This document shows positions 8,552-16,774 of a stretch of DNA of 64,000 nt, piece after piece (positions within the stretch are counted from its first letter, which is position 1; each line of letters begins with the position of its first letter). The stretch spans positions 1-64,000 of the forward strand of contig JAFUWZ010000017.1 in assembly GCA_017471045.1 (NCBI GenBank), read 5' to 3'. A program made the position numbers and the translations under genes. This stretch comes from Bacteroidales bacterium. GTDB lineage: Bacteria > Bacteroidota > Bacteroidia > Bacteroidales > UBA932. A model generated the notes under the pieces. The model was given only the letters and a program-made list of their open reading frames with translations, did no database searches and was not told the origin of the DNA.

Positions 8552-8721
8552 TTACAATTCGGCAGCGAAGTCCTTGACCTTGTCTATCACGTTATTGAAG
8601 TTACGCCACTGGGATACCCAGCAATGGGTACAAATCACGTGCGCTCCAGCACTCAGTATCGTCTATCATGCAAACGATGCCTTCAAAGTTCTCAAACAGA
8701 GCTTGTATGTCCTCATGAATA
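8552..8721 (-). pseudogene. DinD-like DNA-damage-inducible protein fragment
   Basis: The minus-strand reading HEDIQALFENFEGIVCM and TECWSARDLYPLLG, then in the next frame SQWRNFNNVIDKVKDFAAEL, is the N terminus of a DinD/Bro-type protein (conserved CWSARDLxPLLGYxxWRNF). A small deletion near 8612 breaks the frame, and a TAA at 8552-8554 ends it. Only about 55 codons remain. Confidence 0.65.
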
Positions 8722-8729
8722 GGAAACGC

Positions 8730-11171
8730 CTAATCTCCTCCTTTGCCAGAGGACCCGTCGGAACCATAGCTGCCATAAGAGGACCCGTACTTGCCGTAGG
8801 CGTAGCCGTACTTGTAGCCGTACTTGTAGCCGTAGCGGCCGGCGGACTCGGTGCCGTTGAGCAGCAGGGCCATGTTGTTGTATTTCTTGGAGGTGTAGTA
8901 TTTGTCGATCTGCGGGAGCATGGAGCGTTCGAGCAGGCCGGCGCGCACGACGAAGAGGGTGATGTCGGCGAGCGGGGCGATCAGGTCGGCGTCGGTGACG
9001 ATCTCGATCGGCGGGCAGTCGAGGAAGACGTATTCGTATTCGGCGCGCAGCTGCCCGATCAGGGCCCCCAGGCGCGGCTCGGCCAGCAGCTCGGCCGGGT
9101 TCGGAGGCATCGTGCCGACGGGCAGCACGTCGAGGGGACTGCCGTCGATCCCGTGGACCACGAGCGAAGCCCAGTCGTCGGTGTGGCCGTTGAGGTAGTC
9201 GGCGATGCCCCGCTTGGGCTGGCCGGCCAGGGCGCTGAGCGAGCGCTTGCGCAGGTCGAGGTCCAGGATGAGGACTTTCTTCTTCTTGATCGCGAGCGCC
9301 GTGGCCAGGTTCGAAGAGACGAAGGTCTTGCCGGATCCGATGTTGAACGAGGTGACCATCAGGACCTTGCTCGCGGTGTCCTTGCCGCGCATGAACTCGA
9401 GGTTGGTGCGCACGACGCGGAACGCCTCGTTGATGACGTCGCGGCTGTGCGGCTTGACGACGATCTTGCGGTCCTCGGGATTGTCGGTGATCTTGATGCG
9501 GTCAAACATGTTCTTGCGCTGGTAGGTCGACGGCAGTTCGCCCAGGAACGGGGCGGAGAGGTTCTCCAGGTCCTTGCGTCCGCGCACGGCCGTGTTGAGC
9601 ACCTCCTTGAGGTAGAACCAGGCGAAGGGGACGGCCAGGCCCAGGAGCAGCGCGACCAGGTAGATCATCTTCTTGTTGGGGGTGACGGGGCGGTTGGATC
9701 CGCCGGGGGTCGCCACGACGCGGGTGTTGTAGGCGGTGAAGGCCTGCGAGAGTTCGTTCTCCTCGCGCTTCTGGAGCAGGTACAGGTAGAGCGACTCCTT
9801 GACCTTCTGCTGGCGTTCGTCGCTCAGCAGGCGCCCGGCCTGGAGGGGAATGTCGCTGACGCGCGCCTGGCTGGAGCGCTGGGCCTGCTGGGAGGAGCGG
9901 ATCTGGATGTTGATGGACTTGATGTAGTTGTCCAGCGAATTGAGGATCGTCGAGCGCAGGGCGGCGAGCTGCTGGTCGAGGTCCTTGACCAGCAGGTTCT
10001 CTTCCGAGGAATTCTCCACCAGGCGGTTGCGCTGGAGCATTGTCGTGTTGAACTGGTTGATCTGGGACTGGGTGCTGGCGTCGTTCAGGCCCACGTTGCC
10101 GGGCAGCAGGGCGTCGCGCGAGGAGCCGGTGATGTCGGACTGGAGGAAGCGCGCGATCGAGAGCTGGTTGTTGAGCTCCATCAGGTGCTTGCCGGCTTCG
10201 GCCGACAGCTCCATGTCCATCCGGGCGGCGGAGGTGTAGTCGGGCAGCCGGTGCTCGGAGCGGTAGGAGGTGATCGTCTTGTCGACGCTGCCGAGCTCCT
10301 GCTCGATGATGCGGAGGCGGTCGGCGATAAACTCGTTGGTCGAGGTCGTGATCTGGTTCTTGTCCTTGATCCAGTTCTCGTTATAGACGTTGATCACCAT
10401 CCTCAGCACATCCTCGGCCCGCTGGGTGTTGACGTCCTTGAAGCCGAGGTTGATCACGGTCGTGTTCTTGTCGCTGAGCGTGGCGGAGAGCCTCGAACGG
10501 TAGCGGCGCGCGGCGCCCTGGAAGCCGGAGCGATAGACCTGGATGGGGAAGCGCAGTTCGGGCGCATCCAGCCCCGCCTGTTCGACTACGATCGGGCCGG
10601 CGGCCGTCTCCACGGTGTCACCGTACGCGACGTTGAGGCTCTTGCCCTTGACCTTTTCTCCACGGAACGTGAAGTCGGAGAGCTTGACGCTGCCCGAATC
10701 GGCGGGGCTGACGACCAGGCTGGCGCCCTGGTTGCGCCCGATGCCCAGGAACCGGACCCGGATCGGCAGCGAGTTGCCGTAGAGGGTGTGGTCGTGGAAA
10801 AATCCGTTCTTGCGGTAGTCCACGTCCAGGTCGAGGTTCTGGACGACCTGCAGCATCAAGTCTGGCGAAAGGAAGTTGACGATCTCGTTGTTGACGTTGA
10901 CGCGGGTCTGCCCGAATCCGAGGTCGGAGAAGGCCGCGGAGATGTCGGACGACACCGTGCCGGAACGGCGGTCTTCCTTGATCAGGACCGAAGCGCTGCG
11001 GGTATAGACGGGCGTGGTCTTGAGGATGTAGAGGGTCGCGGCAAAGAGGCAGACGGCCAGCGATATGGCGAACCATTTCCATTGGTTGATGCAAAGGGCC
11101 CAGATGTCTTTGAGGGAGAGGTTGCTGTCTTCCTGCTGGGGGTTGACGTCGGTTTTGTAGTTGTTGTCCAT
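8730..11171 (-). CDS. wzc: Wzc-type polysaccharide co-polymerase / BY-family tyrosine autokinase
   Basis: Inner-membrane protein of 813 residues that controls capsule chain length and export. It has a Wzz domain with the first membrane helix near residues 33-51, a long periplasmic coiled-coil part, and a second helix near 500-520. A cytoplasmic BY-kinase follows: Walker A SFNIGSGKTF near 613, A' motif VLILDLDLRKRSL, Walker B VFLDCPP. The C-terminal tail is a tyrosine and glycine-rich cluster (YGYKYGYKYGYAYGKYG), the usual autophosphorylation site. It works with Wza next door and is probably dephosphorylated by the PHP phosphatase at 14846-15619. It is the last surviving gene of the capsule operon. 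Confidence 0.93.
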   Translation of the reverse strand: MDNNYKTDVNPQQEDSNLSLKDIWALCINQWKWFAISLAVCLFAATLYILKTTPVYTRSASVLIKEDRRSGTVSSDISAAFSDLGFGQTRVNVNNEIVNFLSPDLMLQVVQNLDLDVDYRKNGFFHDHTLYGNSLPIRVRFLGIGRNQGASLVVSPADSGSVKLSDFTFRGEKVKGKSLNVAYGDTVETAAGPIVVEQAGLDAPELRFPIQVYRSGFQGAARRYRSRLSATLSDKNTTVINLGFKDVNTQRAEDVLRMVINVYNENWIKDKNQITTSTNEFIADRLRIIEQELGSVDKTITSYRSEHRLPDYTSAARMDMELSAEAGKHLMELNNQLSIARFLQSDITGSSRDALLPGNVGLNDASTQSQINQFNTTMLQRNRLVENSSEENLLVKDLDQQLAALRSTILNSLDNYIKSINIQIRSSQQAQRSSQARVSDIPLQAGRLLSDERQQKVKESLYLYLLQKREENELSQAFTAYNTRVVATPGGSNRPVTPNKKMIYLVALLLGLAVPFAWFYLKEVLNTAVRGRKDLENLSAPFLGELPSTYQRKNMFDRIKITDNPEDRKIVVKPHSRDVINEAFRVVRTNLEFMRGKDTASKVLMVTSFNIGSGKTFVSSNLATALAIKKKKVLILDLDLRKRSLSALAGQPKRGIADYLNGHTDDWASLVVHGIDGSPLDVLPVGTMPPNPAELLAEPRLGALIGQLRAEYEYVFLDCPPIEIVTDADLIAPLADITLFVVRAGLLERSMLPQIDKYYTSKKYNNMALLLNGTESAGRYGYKYGYKYGYAYGKYGSSYGSYGSDGSSGKGGD

Positions 11172-11182
11172 TCTTTTTTCGG

Positions 11183-12019
11183 CTACTTGAAGATGAGTAC
11201 TGCGATAGAGGTGGCCAGCGAAGCGATCGACACCCAGAAGGAGGTGGACCGGACGTTGTTGCCGTTGATGGTGGACTCGCGGCGGCGCTTGTCGTTGGGC
11301 GTGACATAGATGATGTCGCCCTGCTGGACATAGAAGGCCGGCGAATCATACAGCTGCCGGGTCTTCAGCAGGTCGAGTTTGTAGATATGGTCCTTCTTGC
11401 CGTCGTGGCGGATCAGGGTGACGTTTTCCCGCTCGCCGTTGATCGTCAGGTCACCGGCGAGGCCGATGGCGTCCAGCACCGTGAAGCGGTCGCGGTCGAT
11501 CTTGAAGCGGCCGGGGCGGTTGACTTCACCCAGCACCGAGAAGCCCAGGTTCATGAACTCCACCGTGACGACCGGGTCCTTGATCTGCTTGCTCTCGATG
11601 AGCAGCCCCTTGATGTGCTCGGCCGTCTGCTCCCGGGTGCGGTCCGCGACCCGGATTTTCCCGAGGACCGGGAAGTCGATGTAGCCGTCGTTGTCCACCG
11701 TGTAGCCGGAGATGCTGTTGGACGCCGTCAGGGACGAGCCGGTCCCGGCCGTCGAGGTGAGCGTCTGGCTTTCCCCGATGCGGGTGGTGTAGTAGGGGAG
11801 GTTGAACATGGCGGTGACCTGCGGATCGCGGCTGTTGACGATCACCGAGATCTGGTCCATCGGCTTGAGCCGGATGGGCTGCACCTTGGTGGCGACCAGG
11901 GTCGTGTCGTTGGGGGCGTCCTGGAAGTAGGCGATGTCGGCCGGAGTGGCGCAGGAGAAGAGCGCCGCGAGCGCGAGCGCAAGGACAGAAGCCCGGAGCG
12001 GGCTGAATAGATGTTTCAT
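11183..12019 (-). CDS. wza: Wza-like polysaccharide export outer-membrane lipoprotein
   Basis: Outer-membrane export channel for capsule. I choose the ATG at 12019 because it gives a normal lipoprotein signal (MKHLFSPLRASVLALALAALFSC, shown here only as the signal ending in ALFSC, lipid-attached Cys23). A start 30 bp upstream would add a charged leader. A Poly_export domain follows (PIRLKPMDQISVIV), then a SLBB domain (SVLGEVNRPGRFKI), and a C-terminal hydrophobic helix ends the protein. About 278 residues, shorter than E. coli Wza and normal for Bacteroidales. It lies 11 bp from wzc. Confidence 0.92.
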   Translation of the reverse strand: MKHLFSPLRASVLALALAALFSCATPADIAYFQDAPNDTTLVATKVQPIRLKPMDQISVIVNSRDPQVTAMFNLPYYTTRIGESQTLTSTAGTGSSLTASNSISGYTVDNDGYIDFPVLGKIRVADRTREQTAEHIKGLLIESKQIKDPVVTVEFMNLGFSVLGEVNRPGRFKIDRDRFTVLDAIGLAGDLTINGERENVTLIRHDGKKDHIYKLDLLKTRQLYDSPAFYVQQGDIIYVTPNDKRRRESTINGNNVRSTSFWVSIASLATSIAVLIFK

Positions 12020-12050
12020 CGTTATGATTGTGTTTTTGTTTGTATTCACT

Positions 12051-14021
12051 TTAGGAGCGGCGCCCGAAATCGGTGGTGCAGTTGTATTCGGGCACGGTCT
12101 CTTTCATCAGTTCGACCATCGCGGGGATATCGACGTCGCGCGCCAGCTGGATCATGCGGTGCAGCATGTCCTCGACGTCGGCGAACGCATAGGAACGCAC
12201 CTTGGCGACGCGGATGCGGGGGTGGAAGGAGGGGAGGGTGTTCTCCTCGTTGGCAAGGACCTCCTCGTAGAGTTTCTCCCCGGGCCGCAGGCCGGTGTAT
12301 TCGATCCGGATGTCCTGGTCGGGCTCGAACCCGGCGAGGCGGATCATGCGGCGCGCCAGGTCGTCGATCTTGACGGGCGTGCCCATGTCGAAGACGAAGA
12401 TCTGGTTGCCTTCGCCCATGGTGGCGGCTTCCATCACGAGGCGGCACGCCTCGGGAATGGTCATGAAGAAGCGGTTGATCTCCGGATGCGTGACGGTGAC
12501 GGGCCCGCCCTTGGCGATCTGCTCCTTGAAGCGCGGGATGACCGACCCGTTGCTGCCGAGCACATTGCCGAAGCGCGTCGTCACGAACCGCGTCGCCGGC
12601 TGCAGAGGCTGCGGGTGCAGGGAAGCATTCCCCGAAGGGATGCTATCCTGCTTCCCGTCGCCCGCAGCCTCTGCAGCCGCTGTCGCGAGGCCGAGCGACT
12701 GCACGTAGATCTCGGCGAGCCGCTTCGTGCACCCCATGATGTTCGTCGGATTCACCGCCTTGTCGGTCGAAATCATCACCATGCTCTCCGCCCCATACTC
12801 CAGACACTTGCTCGCCACATTCTGCGTCCCATATACATTGACCAGCACCGCCTCGCACGGATTCTCCTCCATCAGCGGCACATGCTTGTACGCCGCCGCA
12901 TGGAATACGATCTGCGGCCGGTGCGTCCGGAACGCGAAATCCAGCCGCTCCGGATGCCGCACGTCGCCGATGATCGGCACGAACCGCAGCTGCGGGAAAC
13001 GTTCCTCCAGCTCGAGCCGCAGATTGTGCATCGGCGTCTCGGCATTGTCGAAAAGGATCAGCTTGCCCACGCCGAAACCGGCGATCTGCCGACACAGCTC
13101 CGAGCCGATCGACCCCGCCGCCCCCGTGACCAGGACCGTCTTGCCCTGCAGGTGGCTGCTGATCGCATCCAGCGAAACATGGATCTCGTCCCGTCCGAGC
13201 AGGTCCTCGACCTTGATCTCCCGCGGGCGCAGGATCGCTTCCCCTTCGACCACCTCATCCACCATCGGGATGATCAGGCACTTGATGCCCTTGAGGCTGC
13301 AGAAATGGATCAGGCGGTCTTCTTCGTCCTGGGCCTCTTTCTCCGTCGGGAACAGGATCGCGTCGATCCGGTTGTCGATCAGGGTCTTTTCGACGGCCCC
13401 TTCGTCCTTGGGGCAGAAGACCGGCAGGCCCTCGATCTTGCGCCCTTCGGCCTGGCTGTCCAGGAAGCCGATGACCTTGTAATGCGGCGAGTTCTGCAGG
13501 CGCATGATCGTGGCGACGCTCTTGTCGGAAGTGCCGTAGACGATGACGCGCTTGTGCTCGTATTTTTCCTGGATGCGGCTGTTGAAGTGTTCCCAGACGC
13601 GGATCATCAGGATGCGGACAAAGACCAGGGCGGCGGCGGTGACAAACACGTCGAAGCTGGTCAGCAGCAGGGCCGTGCCAGAATACTGCTGAGCGGCCAG
13701 GATCACGCCAAACAGGAGCACTCCCTTGAGGAGGGAGGCCGAGGCAAAGACGGTCAGATCCTTGGCGGACAGCCGCCGGATGATGATACGGTAGGGCCGG
13801 AACACAAGGAACGCGATCGCCGAGGCAACTGCGGCCAGCAGGACGTAGGCAAACTTCTGCCGGGGCTCACCTACCGGGGATATCTGGTAGTGGCCGAAGA
13901 TGATGTCCGCAGCGAAGAGGACCAGGATGGAGGCCAGGACGGACAGGATCAGGTCCATCGTGACGATGAGGGTCCGGCTGAGGTAGCTTTTGTTGAGACG
14001 TTGGACGAGAGAACGAAGCAT
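12051..14021 (-). CDS. Membrane nucleotide-sugar 4,6-dehydratase (PglF/WbpM/CapD family)
   Basis: The protein has 656 residues. Four N-terminal membrane helices lead into a CoA-binding-like domain, then an extended SDR dehydratase domain with LVTGAAGSIGSELCRQI (NAD-binding glycine motif) and STDKAVNPTNIMGCTKR. The latter has Met in place of the usual catalytic Tyr, as in WbpM. It would convert UDP-GlcNAc to the 4-keto-6-deoxy sugar that starts acetamido-deoxyhexose synthesis. Residues about 447-475 (ATAAAEAAGDGKQD...) are an insertion absent from typical family members and correspond to a palindromic DNA element. The reading frame stays open across it. Confidence 0.9.
   Translation of the reverse strand: MLRSLVQRLNKSYLSRTLIVTMDLILSVLASILVLFAADIIFGHYQISPVGEPRQKFAYVLLAAVASAIAFLVFRPYRIIIRRLSAKDLTVFASASLLKGVLLFGVILAAQQYSGTALLLTSFDVFVTAAALVFVRILMIRVWEHFNSRIQEKYEHKRVIVYGTSDKSVATIMRLQNSPHYKVIGFLDSQAEGRKIEGLPVFCPKDEGAVEKTLIDNRIDAILFPTEKEAQDEEDRLIHFCSLKGIKCLIIPMVDEVVEGEAILRPREIKVEDLLGRDEIHVSLDAISSHLQGKTVLVTGAAGSIGSELCRQIAGFGVGKLILFDNAETPMHNLRLELEERFPQLRFVPIIGDVRHPERLDFAFRTHRPQIVFHAAAYKHVPLMEENPCEAVLVNVYGTQNVASKCLEYGAESMVMISTDKAVNPTNIMGCTKRLAEIYVQSLGLATAAAEAAGDGKQDSIPSGNASLHPQPLQPATRFVTTRFGNVLGSNGSVIPRFKEQIAKGGPVTVTHPEINRFFMTIPEACRLVMEAATMGEGNQIFVFDMGTPVKIDDLARRMIRLAGFEPDQDIRIEYTGLRPGEKLYEEVLANEENTLPSFHPRIRVAKVRSYAFADVEDMLHRMIQLARDVDIPAMVELMKETVPEYNCTTDFGRRS
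12597..12679 (-). repeat. In-frame palindromic element inside the dehydratase gene
   Basis: Two perfectly complementary 19-bp arms (12597-12615 and 12661-12679) enclose a second 8-bp stem (GGGAAGCA/TGCTTCCC on the minus strand). Its loop ends in CCCTTCGGGGAA. The core CCCTTCGGGGAATGCT is shared exactly with the palindrome at 39079-39153, while the outer arms differ. The element encodes about 28 residues between conserved dehydratase motifs, much like Rickettsia palindromic elements. Confidence 0.85.
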
Positions 14022-14041
14022 GTTACAGTCAGGCAGTTAGG

Positions 14042-14611
14042 TCATTTTTTCGAAGTAGTTGGGCCCGGGTCCGGGATCCTTTCCAGGAACGCTCCGGGTA
14101 TGTGGGAGACCGCGACGACGACGACGCCCTGGATGGCGACCAGCAGTTTGCGGTCCTTTTTGATGCGCTTGATGATGCCTTCCGCGCCTTTGAAGGGTCC
14201 TTCGGTGACGCGGACCCGTTCGCCGGTCTTGAAGTCGAAGCGGTCCCCGACGTATTCGAGGGCGGCGCCCTCTCCGGCGGAGGTGACCAGGATGAAGATC
14301 TCCATCTCCCGGTCGTCGATCGGGGCGGGTTCCATGCGGTCCGCCTGGCGGTAGAGCATCAGGTCGGAGAAGTGGTCCTGCTTGAAGCGGAGGAGCTCTT
14401 CGCGCGTGCAGCGGACAAACAGCAGCGACGGTGCCAGCTGGATCTGCCGGGTGACGAGGCGGCCGTTGACGCTTTCGTGGAGGGTCTTGACGGCCATATA
14501 GGTCCGGATGCCGCTGGCTTCGAGTTCCTCCTTGATACGCAGGATGCGGTTGTTGAAGACGCGCATCGCATACCAGCGGGGCCCGGCGTGTCGGGAAGAT
14601 CGTTCGGCCAT
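14042..14611 (-). CDS. upxY: UpxY-type NusG-like transcription antiterminator of the capsule locus
   Basis: NusG paralog that loads on RNA polymerase at a capsule promoter and prevents early termination in the long operon. The N-terminal NGN domain starts PRWYAMRVFNNRILRIKEEL. A C-terminal KOW domain is visible as TGERVRVTEGPFKGAEGIIK. I choose the ATG at 14611 (MAERSSRHAG, about 189 residues); the only longer start is a GTG at 14638. It is the first gene after the capsule promoter and leader, its usual position. No UpxZ inhibitor gene follows. Confidence 0.9.
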   Translation of the reverse strand: MAERSSRHAGPRWYAMRVFNNRILRIKEELEASGIRTYMAVKTLHESVNGRLVTRQIQLAPSLLFVRCTREELLRFKQDHFSDLMLYRQADRMEPAPIDDREMEIFILVTSAGEGAALEYVGDRFDFKTGERVRVTEGPFKGAEGIIKRIKKDRKLLVAIQGVVVVAVSHIPGAFLERIPDPGPTTSKK

Positions 14612-14638
14612 TTTCTCTGTGTTGTCAAAAGGGCACAC

Positions 14639-14786
14639 TTGGAGTGTCGGAGCCTCGCAAGTGTTTGCGCCCGACGCCCAGGGTCCATCTGCCTATGGCG
14701 GCGAAAAACGGCCGGCTTCCTTACCAGGAACCGGGACGTGGACCCTACGAGACTACGCGCGTGCAAAAAATAATAGTCCCGTAATG
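14639..14786 (-). promoter_or_regulatory. Capsule operon leader with inverted repeat, probable UpxY target region
   Basis: About 150-175 nt of untranslated leader separates the promoter from upxY. It holds an inverted repeat GGGTCCA/TGGACCC (14681-14687 and 14739-14745) with a GC-rich interior that can form a long hairpin. In Bacteroides the 5' leader of each capsule operon is needed for antitermination by its own UpxY. That this one acts the same way is inferred. Confidence 0.5.
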
Positions 14787-14815
14787 CAAAGATAACTAAA
14801 AAATGGGTTTGGCAA
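14787..14815 (-). promoter_or_regulatory. Capsule operon promoter (Bacteroidota sigma-ABfr type)
   Basis: On the minus strand, TATCTTTG (14787-14794) matches the -7 consensus TAnnTTTG and is preceded 18 nt upstream by TTG (14813-14815). No inverted repeats of the invertible-promoter type flank it inside the visible region, so phase variation by inversion is not supported. Confidence 0.7.
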
Positions 14816-14845
14816 GAGGGTCAGAAGCAGATTTCCCCCAAAATG

Positions 14846-15619
14846 CTAACGTTCTCCGTCCATGCGCTCACGCAACGCCTGCAGGGCGGCGGTCTCTTTT
14901 TTTGTCAGGACGGGGTCGGAGATGGCCCGCTGCCAGGGGGAGAGGCGGTGCAGGTCGGAGCCGAAACAGTCGTACAGGCCGTCCAGCAGCAGGTCGGAAG
15001 CCTTGTCGGCGGCGGTTTTGCCGTACATGCCGACAAGCGACATCAGGTTGAGCTGGAAACGGACGCCGGAATCCTTGAGGCGGGCGTAGTCCCGACGGCC
15101 CATGTAAACATAGCGTTCCGGGTGGGCCAGCAGGGGATGGAACCCTTTCTGCCGGATCTCGTCCAGGGTGTCCTCGAAGGCCATCGGAGGGCTGAAATAG
15201 GAAGTCTCGACGAGAAGGATTTCCCCGTCGGGGCCGGGGATGTCTTCGGGGCCTCCGATGGTGAGCAGGTCTCCCGCTTCGAAACGGTGGTCGAAGAGGG
15301 TGTCGATCATGTTCTCCGCCGCCAGGTGGAGGTGGATGGGGGACCCGGCCTGCGGGTCGCGGGCGGCTTCGTAGGCGGCCCGGAGCTCGGCGTAGCGCTG
15401 CCGCAGGGCGGCGGTCTCGTTGGGGACGTCTTCCATGATATGGGGCGTCAGCCAGACCTCCCGGATACCGGTCTGCTCGTAGAAGGCGAGGACTTCGAGG
15501 GAGGACTCCATCGTGCGGATGCCGTCATCGACGCCGGGAAGGATGTGGCAGTGCCAGTCGGTGGCGCCGCCGAGGACGCCGCTGTCGAGGATGGAATAAT
15601 GTTTGGTGAAGGGCCACAT
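14846..15619 (-). CDS. PHP-family tyrosine-protein phosphatase (CpsB/YwqE type)
   Basis: Manganese-dependent phosphatase that removes phosphate from the tyrosine tail of BY-kinases. The 257 residues carry the PHP metal motifs: DWHCHILPGVDDG near residues 22-34, LTPH, a later HPERY and GSDLHR. It sits upstream of the capsule operon, in the same direction but with its own promoter, and would regulate the Wzc-type kinase five kilobases away. Confidence 0.88.
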   Translation of the reverse strand: MWPFTKHYSILDSGVLGGATDWHCHILPGVDDGIRTMESSLEVLAFYEQTGIREVWLTPHIMEDVPNETAALRQRYAELRAAYEAARDPQAGSPIHLHLAAENMIDTLFDHRFEAGDLLTIGGPEDIPGPDGEILLVETSYFSPPMAFEDTLDEIRQKGFHPLLAHPERYVYMGRRDYARLKDSGVRFQLNLMSLVGMYGKTAADKASDLLLDGLYDCFGSDLHRLSPWQRAISDPVLTKKETAALQALRERMDGER

Positions 15620-15644
15620 CGCTACGCTGCCGTTTTTTGCCGTG

Positions 15645-15671
15645 CAAAGATAAGCATTTTTGTTATCTTTG
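15645..15671. promoter_or_regulatory. Divergent promoter pair for the phosphatase and hydrolase genes
   Basis: CAAAGATA at 15645-15652 is a minus-strand TATCTTTG box for the phosphatase gene. TATCTTTG at 15664-15671 is a plus-strand box for the hydrolase. The plus-strand box ends only 5 bp before the hydrolase ATG, so that transcript is predicted to be nearly leaderless. Confidence 0.65.
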
Positions 15672-15676
15672 TCACT

Positions 15677-16729
15677 ATGATGTTACGGGCTATATGCGCA
15701 GTGCTTCTCTCGCTGCAGGTCGGTATGCTCCCGCCGGCGCGGGTGGTCCGGCTGTATCCGGAAGGACAGGCGGCCGGCGGCGGGATCGTCGAGAACGGCT
15801 TGGAAATTTCGCGTGGGCCGGGCGAGATCACGCGGCCAGACACGACCGAATTCTACTGGCAGCGGGACGGGAGCCTCAATGCGGTCTCGGACAGCGCCCG
15901 GGTGGTGCTCTACTTGCCGCAGGGGTGCAACGGTCAGCTGATCCTGGTCTGCCCGGGCGGCGGGTACAATGAACTGATGTTCCGCAGCGAAGGAACCTAT
16001 GCGGCGCAGTGCCTGACGGAACGCGGCTACGCGGTCGGGATCGTCTGCTACCGGATGCCCGTGGGGCATGCGTCCGCCCCGCTGACGGACGTGCAGAACG
16101 CTTTCCGGTACTGCAGGCACCATGCCGGCGAATGGGGTATCACCCAGATCGGCGTGATGGGCATGTCGGCCGGGGGACATCTCGCAGCTTGCGCCTCGAC
16201 CCTGTACACAGACGAAGTGACGCGGCCGGACTTCACGATACTGTTCTACCCGGTCGTCTCGTGTGACACCGGCCTGATCCACCGCGGCTCTTTCCGCAAG
16301 CTGACCGGCCTTCCGGCCGACCTGATCACGGCTGCGGCGGCGCTGGGGGGAGAGGTTGGGAGTGGCTTCGGCGCTGGCCCGGATGCCGATTTCGCTGCCG
16401 CCGTTCCGACGGGCTATACGGTCGAAGACGTACGGGCGGCCCGCATGGTGCTGGAGCACTATTCTCCTGTACACAATATCACGGCTGACACCCCGCCGGC
16501 CCTCCTGTTCCACAGCGCCGACGACCGCGGCGTCCCCTACGCCAACAGTGTGTCATATTTTGACCGTCTCCGTACCGCCGGCGTTCCCGCCGAACTCCAC
16601 ATCTTCCCCTCCGGCGGCCACGGCTGGGGATTCAACACCCTGGAGACCGCCGGCCGCGACAAACTCGAGCCCTACCGCGCCACCTTCTTCTCCGCCCTCG
16701 ATGCCTTCCTGAGTTCCCTCCGGCCCTAA
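15677..16729 (+). CDS. Secreted alpha/beta hydrolase, acetyl-esterase-like
   Basis: The ATG at 15677 gives a signal peptide (MMLRAICAVLLSLQVGML) and about 350 residues. The fold shows CPGGGYNELM (oxyanion region), nucleophile GMSAGGH with Ser near 163, an acid in HSADDRGVP near 281, and His in SGGHGWGF near 315. This is the BD-FAE / acetyl-xylan-esterase-like family, which deacetylates glycans in gut Bacteroidota. The same frame stays open far upstream, but that is spurious because it crosses the phosphatase gene. Substrate is unknown, and no polysaccharide utilisation genes lie nearby. Confidence 0.8.
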   Translation: MMLRAICAVLLSLQVGMLPPARVVRLYPEGQAAGGGIVENGLEISRGPGEITRPDTTEFYWQRDGSLNAVSDSARVVLYLPQGCNGQLILVCPGGGYNELMFRSEGTYAAQCLTERGYAVGIVCYRMPVGHASAPLTDVQNAFRYCRHHAGEWGITQIGVMGMSAGGHLAACASTLYTDEVTRPDFTILFYPVVSCDTGLIHRGSFRKLTGLPADLITAAAALGGEVGSGFGAGPDADFAAAVPTGYTVEDVRAARMVLEHYSPVHNITADTPPALLFHSADDRGVPYANSVSYFDRLRTAGVPAELHIFPSGGHGWGFNTLETAGRDKLEPYRATFFSALDAFLSSLRP

Positions 16730-16774
16730 CGGACCGGCCAGGTTCATCTCAGAGTCGGGGGTAGGGAAAGGATG

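Noticed and set aside
8284-8721. Possible prophage because of Bro-N and DinD-like fragments
   Set aside because: Only two short broken fragments occur, with no integrase, structural or lysis genes. They fit debris of a mobile element.
8574-11309. Very long plus-strand open frame opposite the capsule kinase gene
   Set aside because: It is antisense to a strongly conserved gene, has biased composition (long runs rich in Val, Gly, Asp, Arg) and no recognisable motif. High-GC coding DNA produces such mirror frames. The same applies to the antisense frames at 11934-14354, 16772-18592, 25941-28949, 35079-37529, 49620-52736 and 54232-57288.
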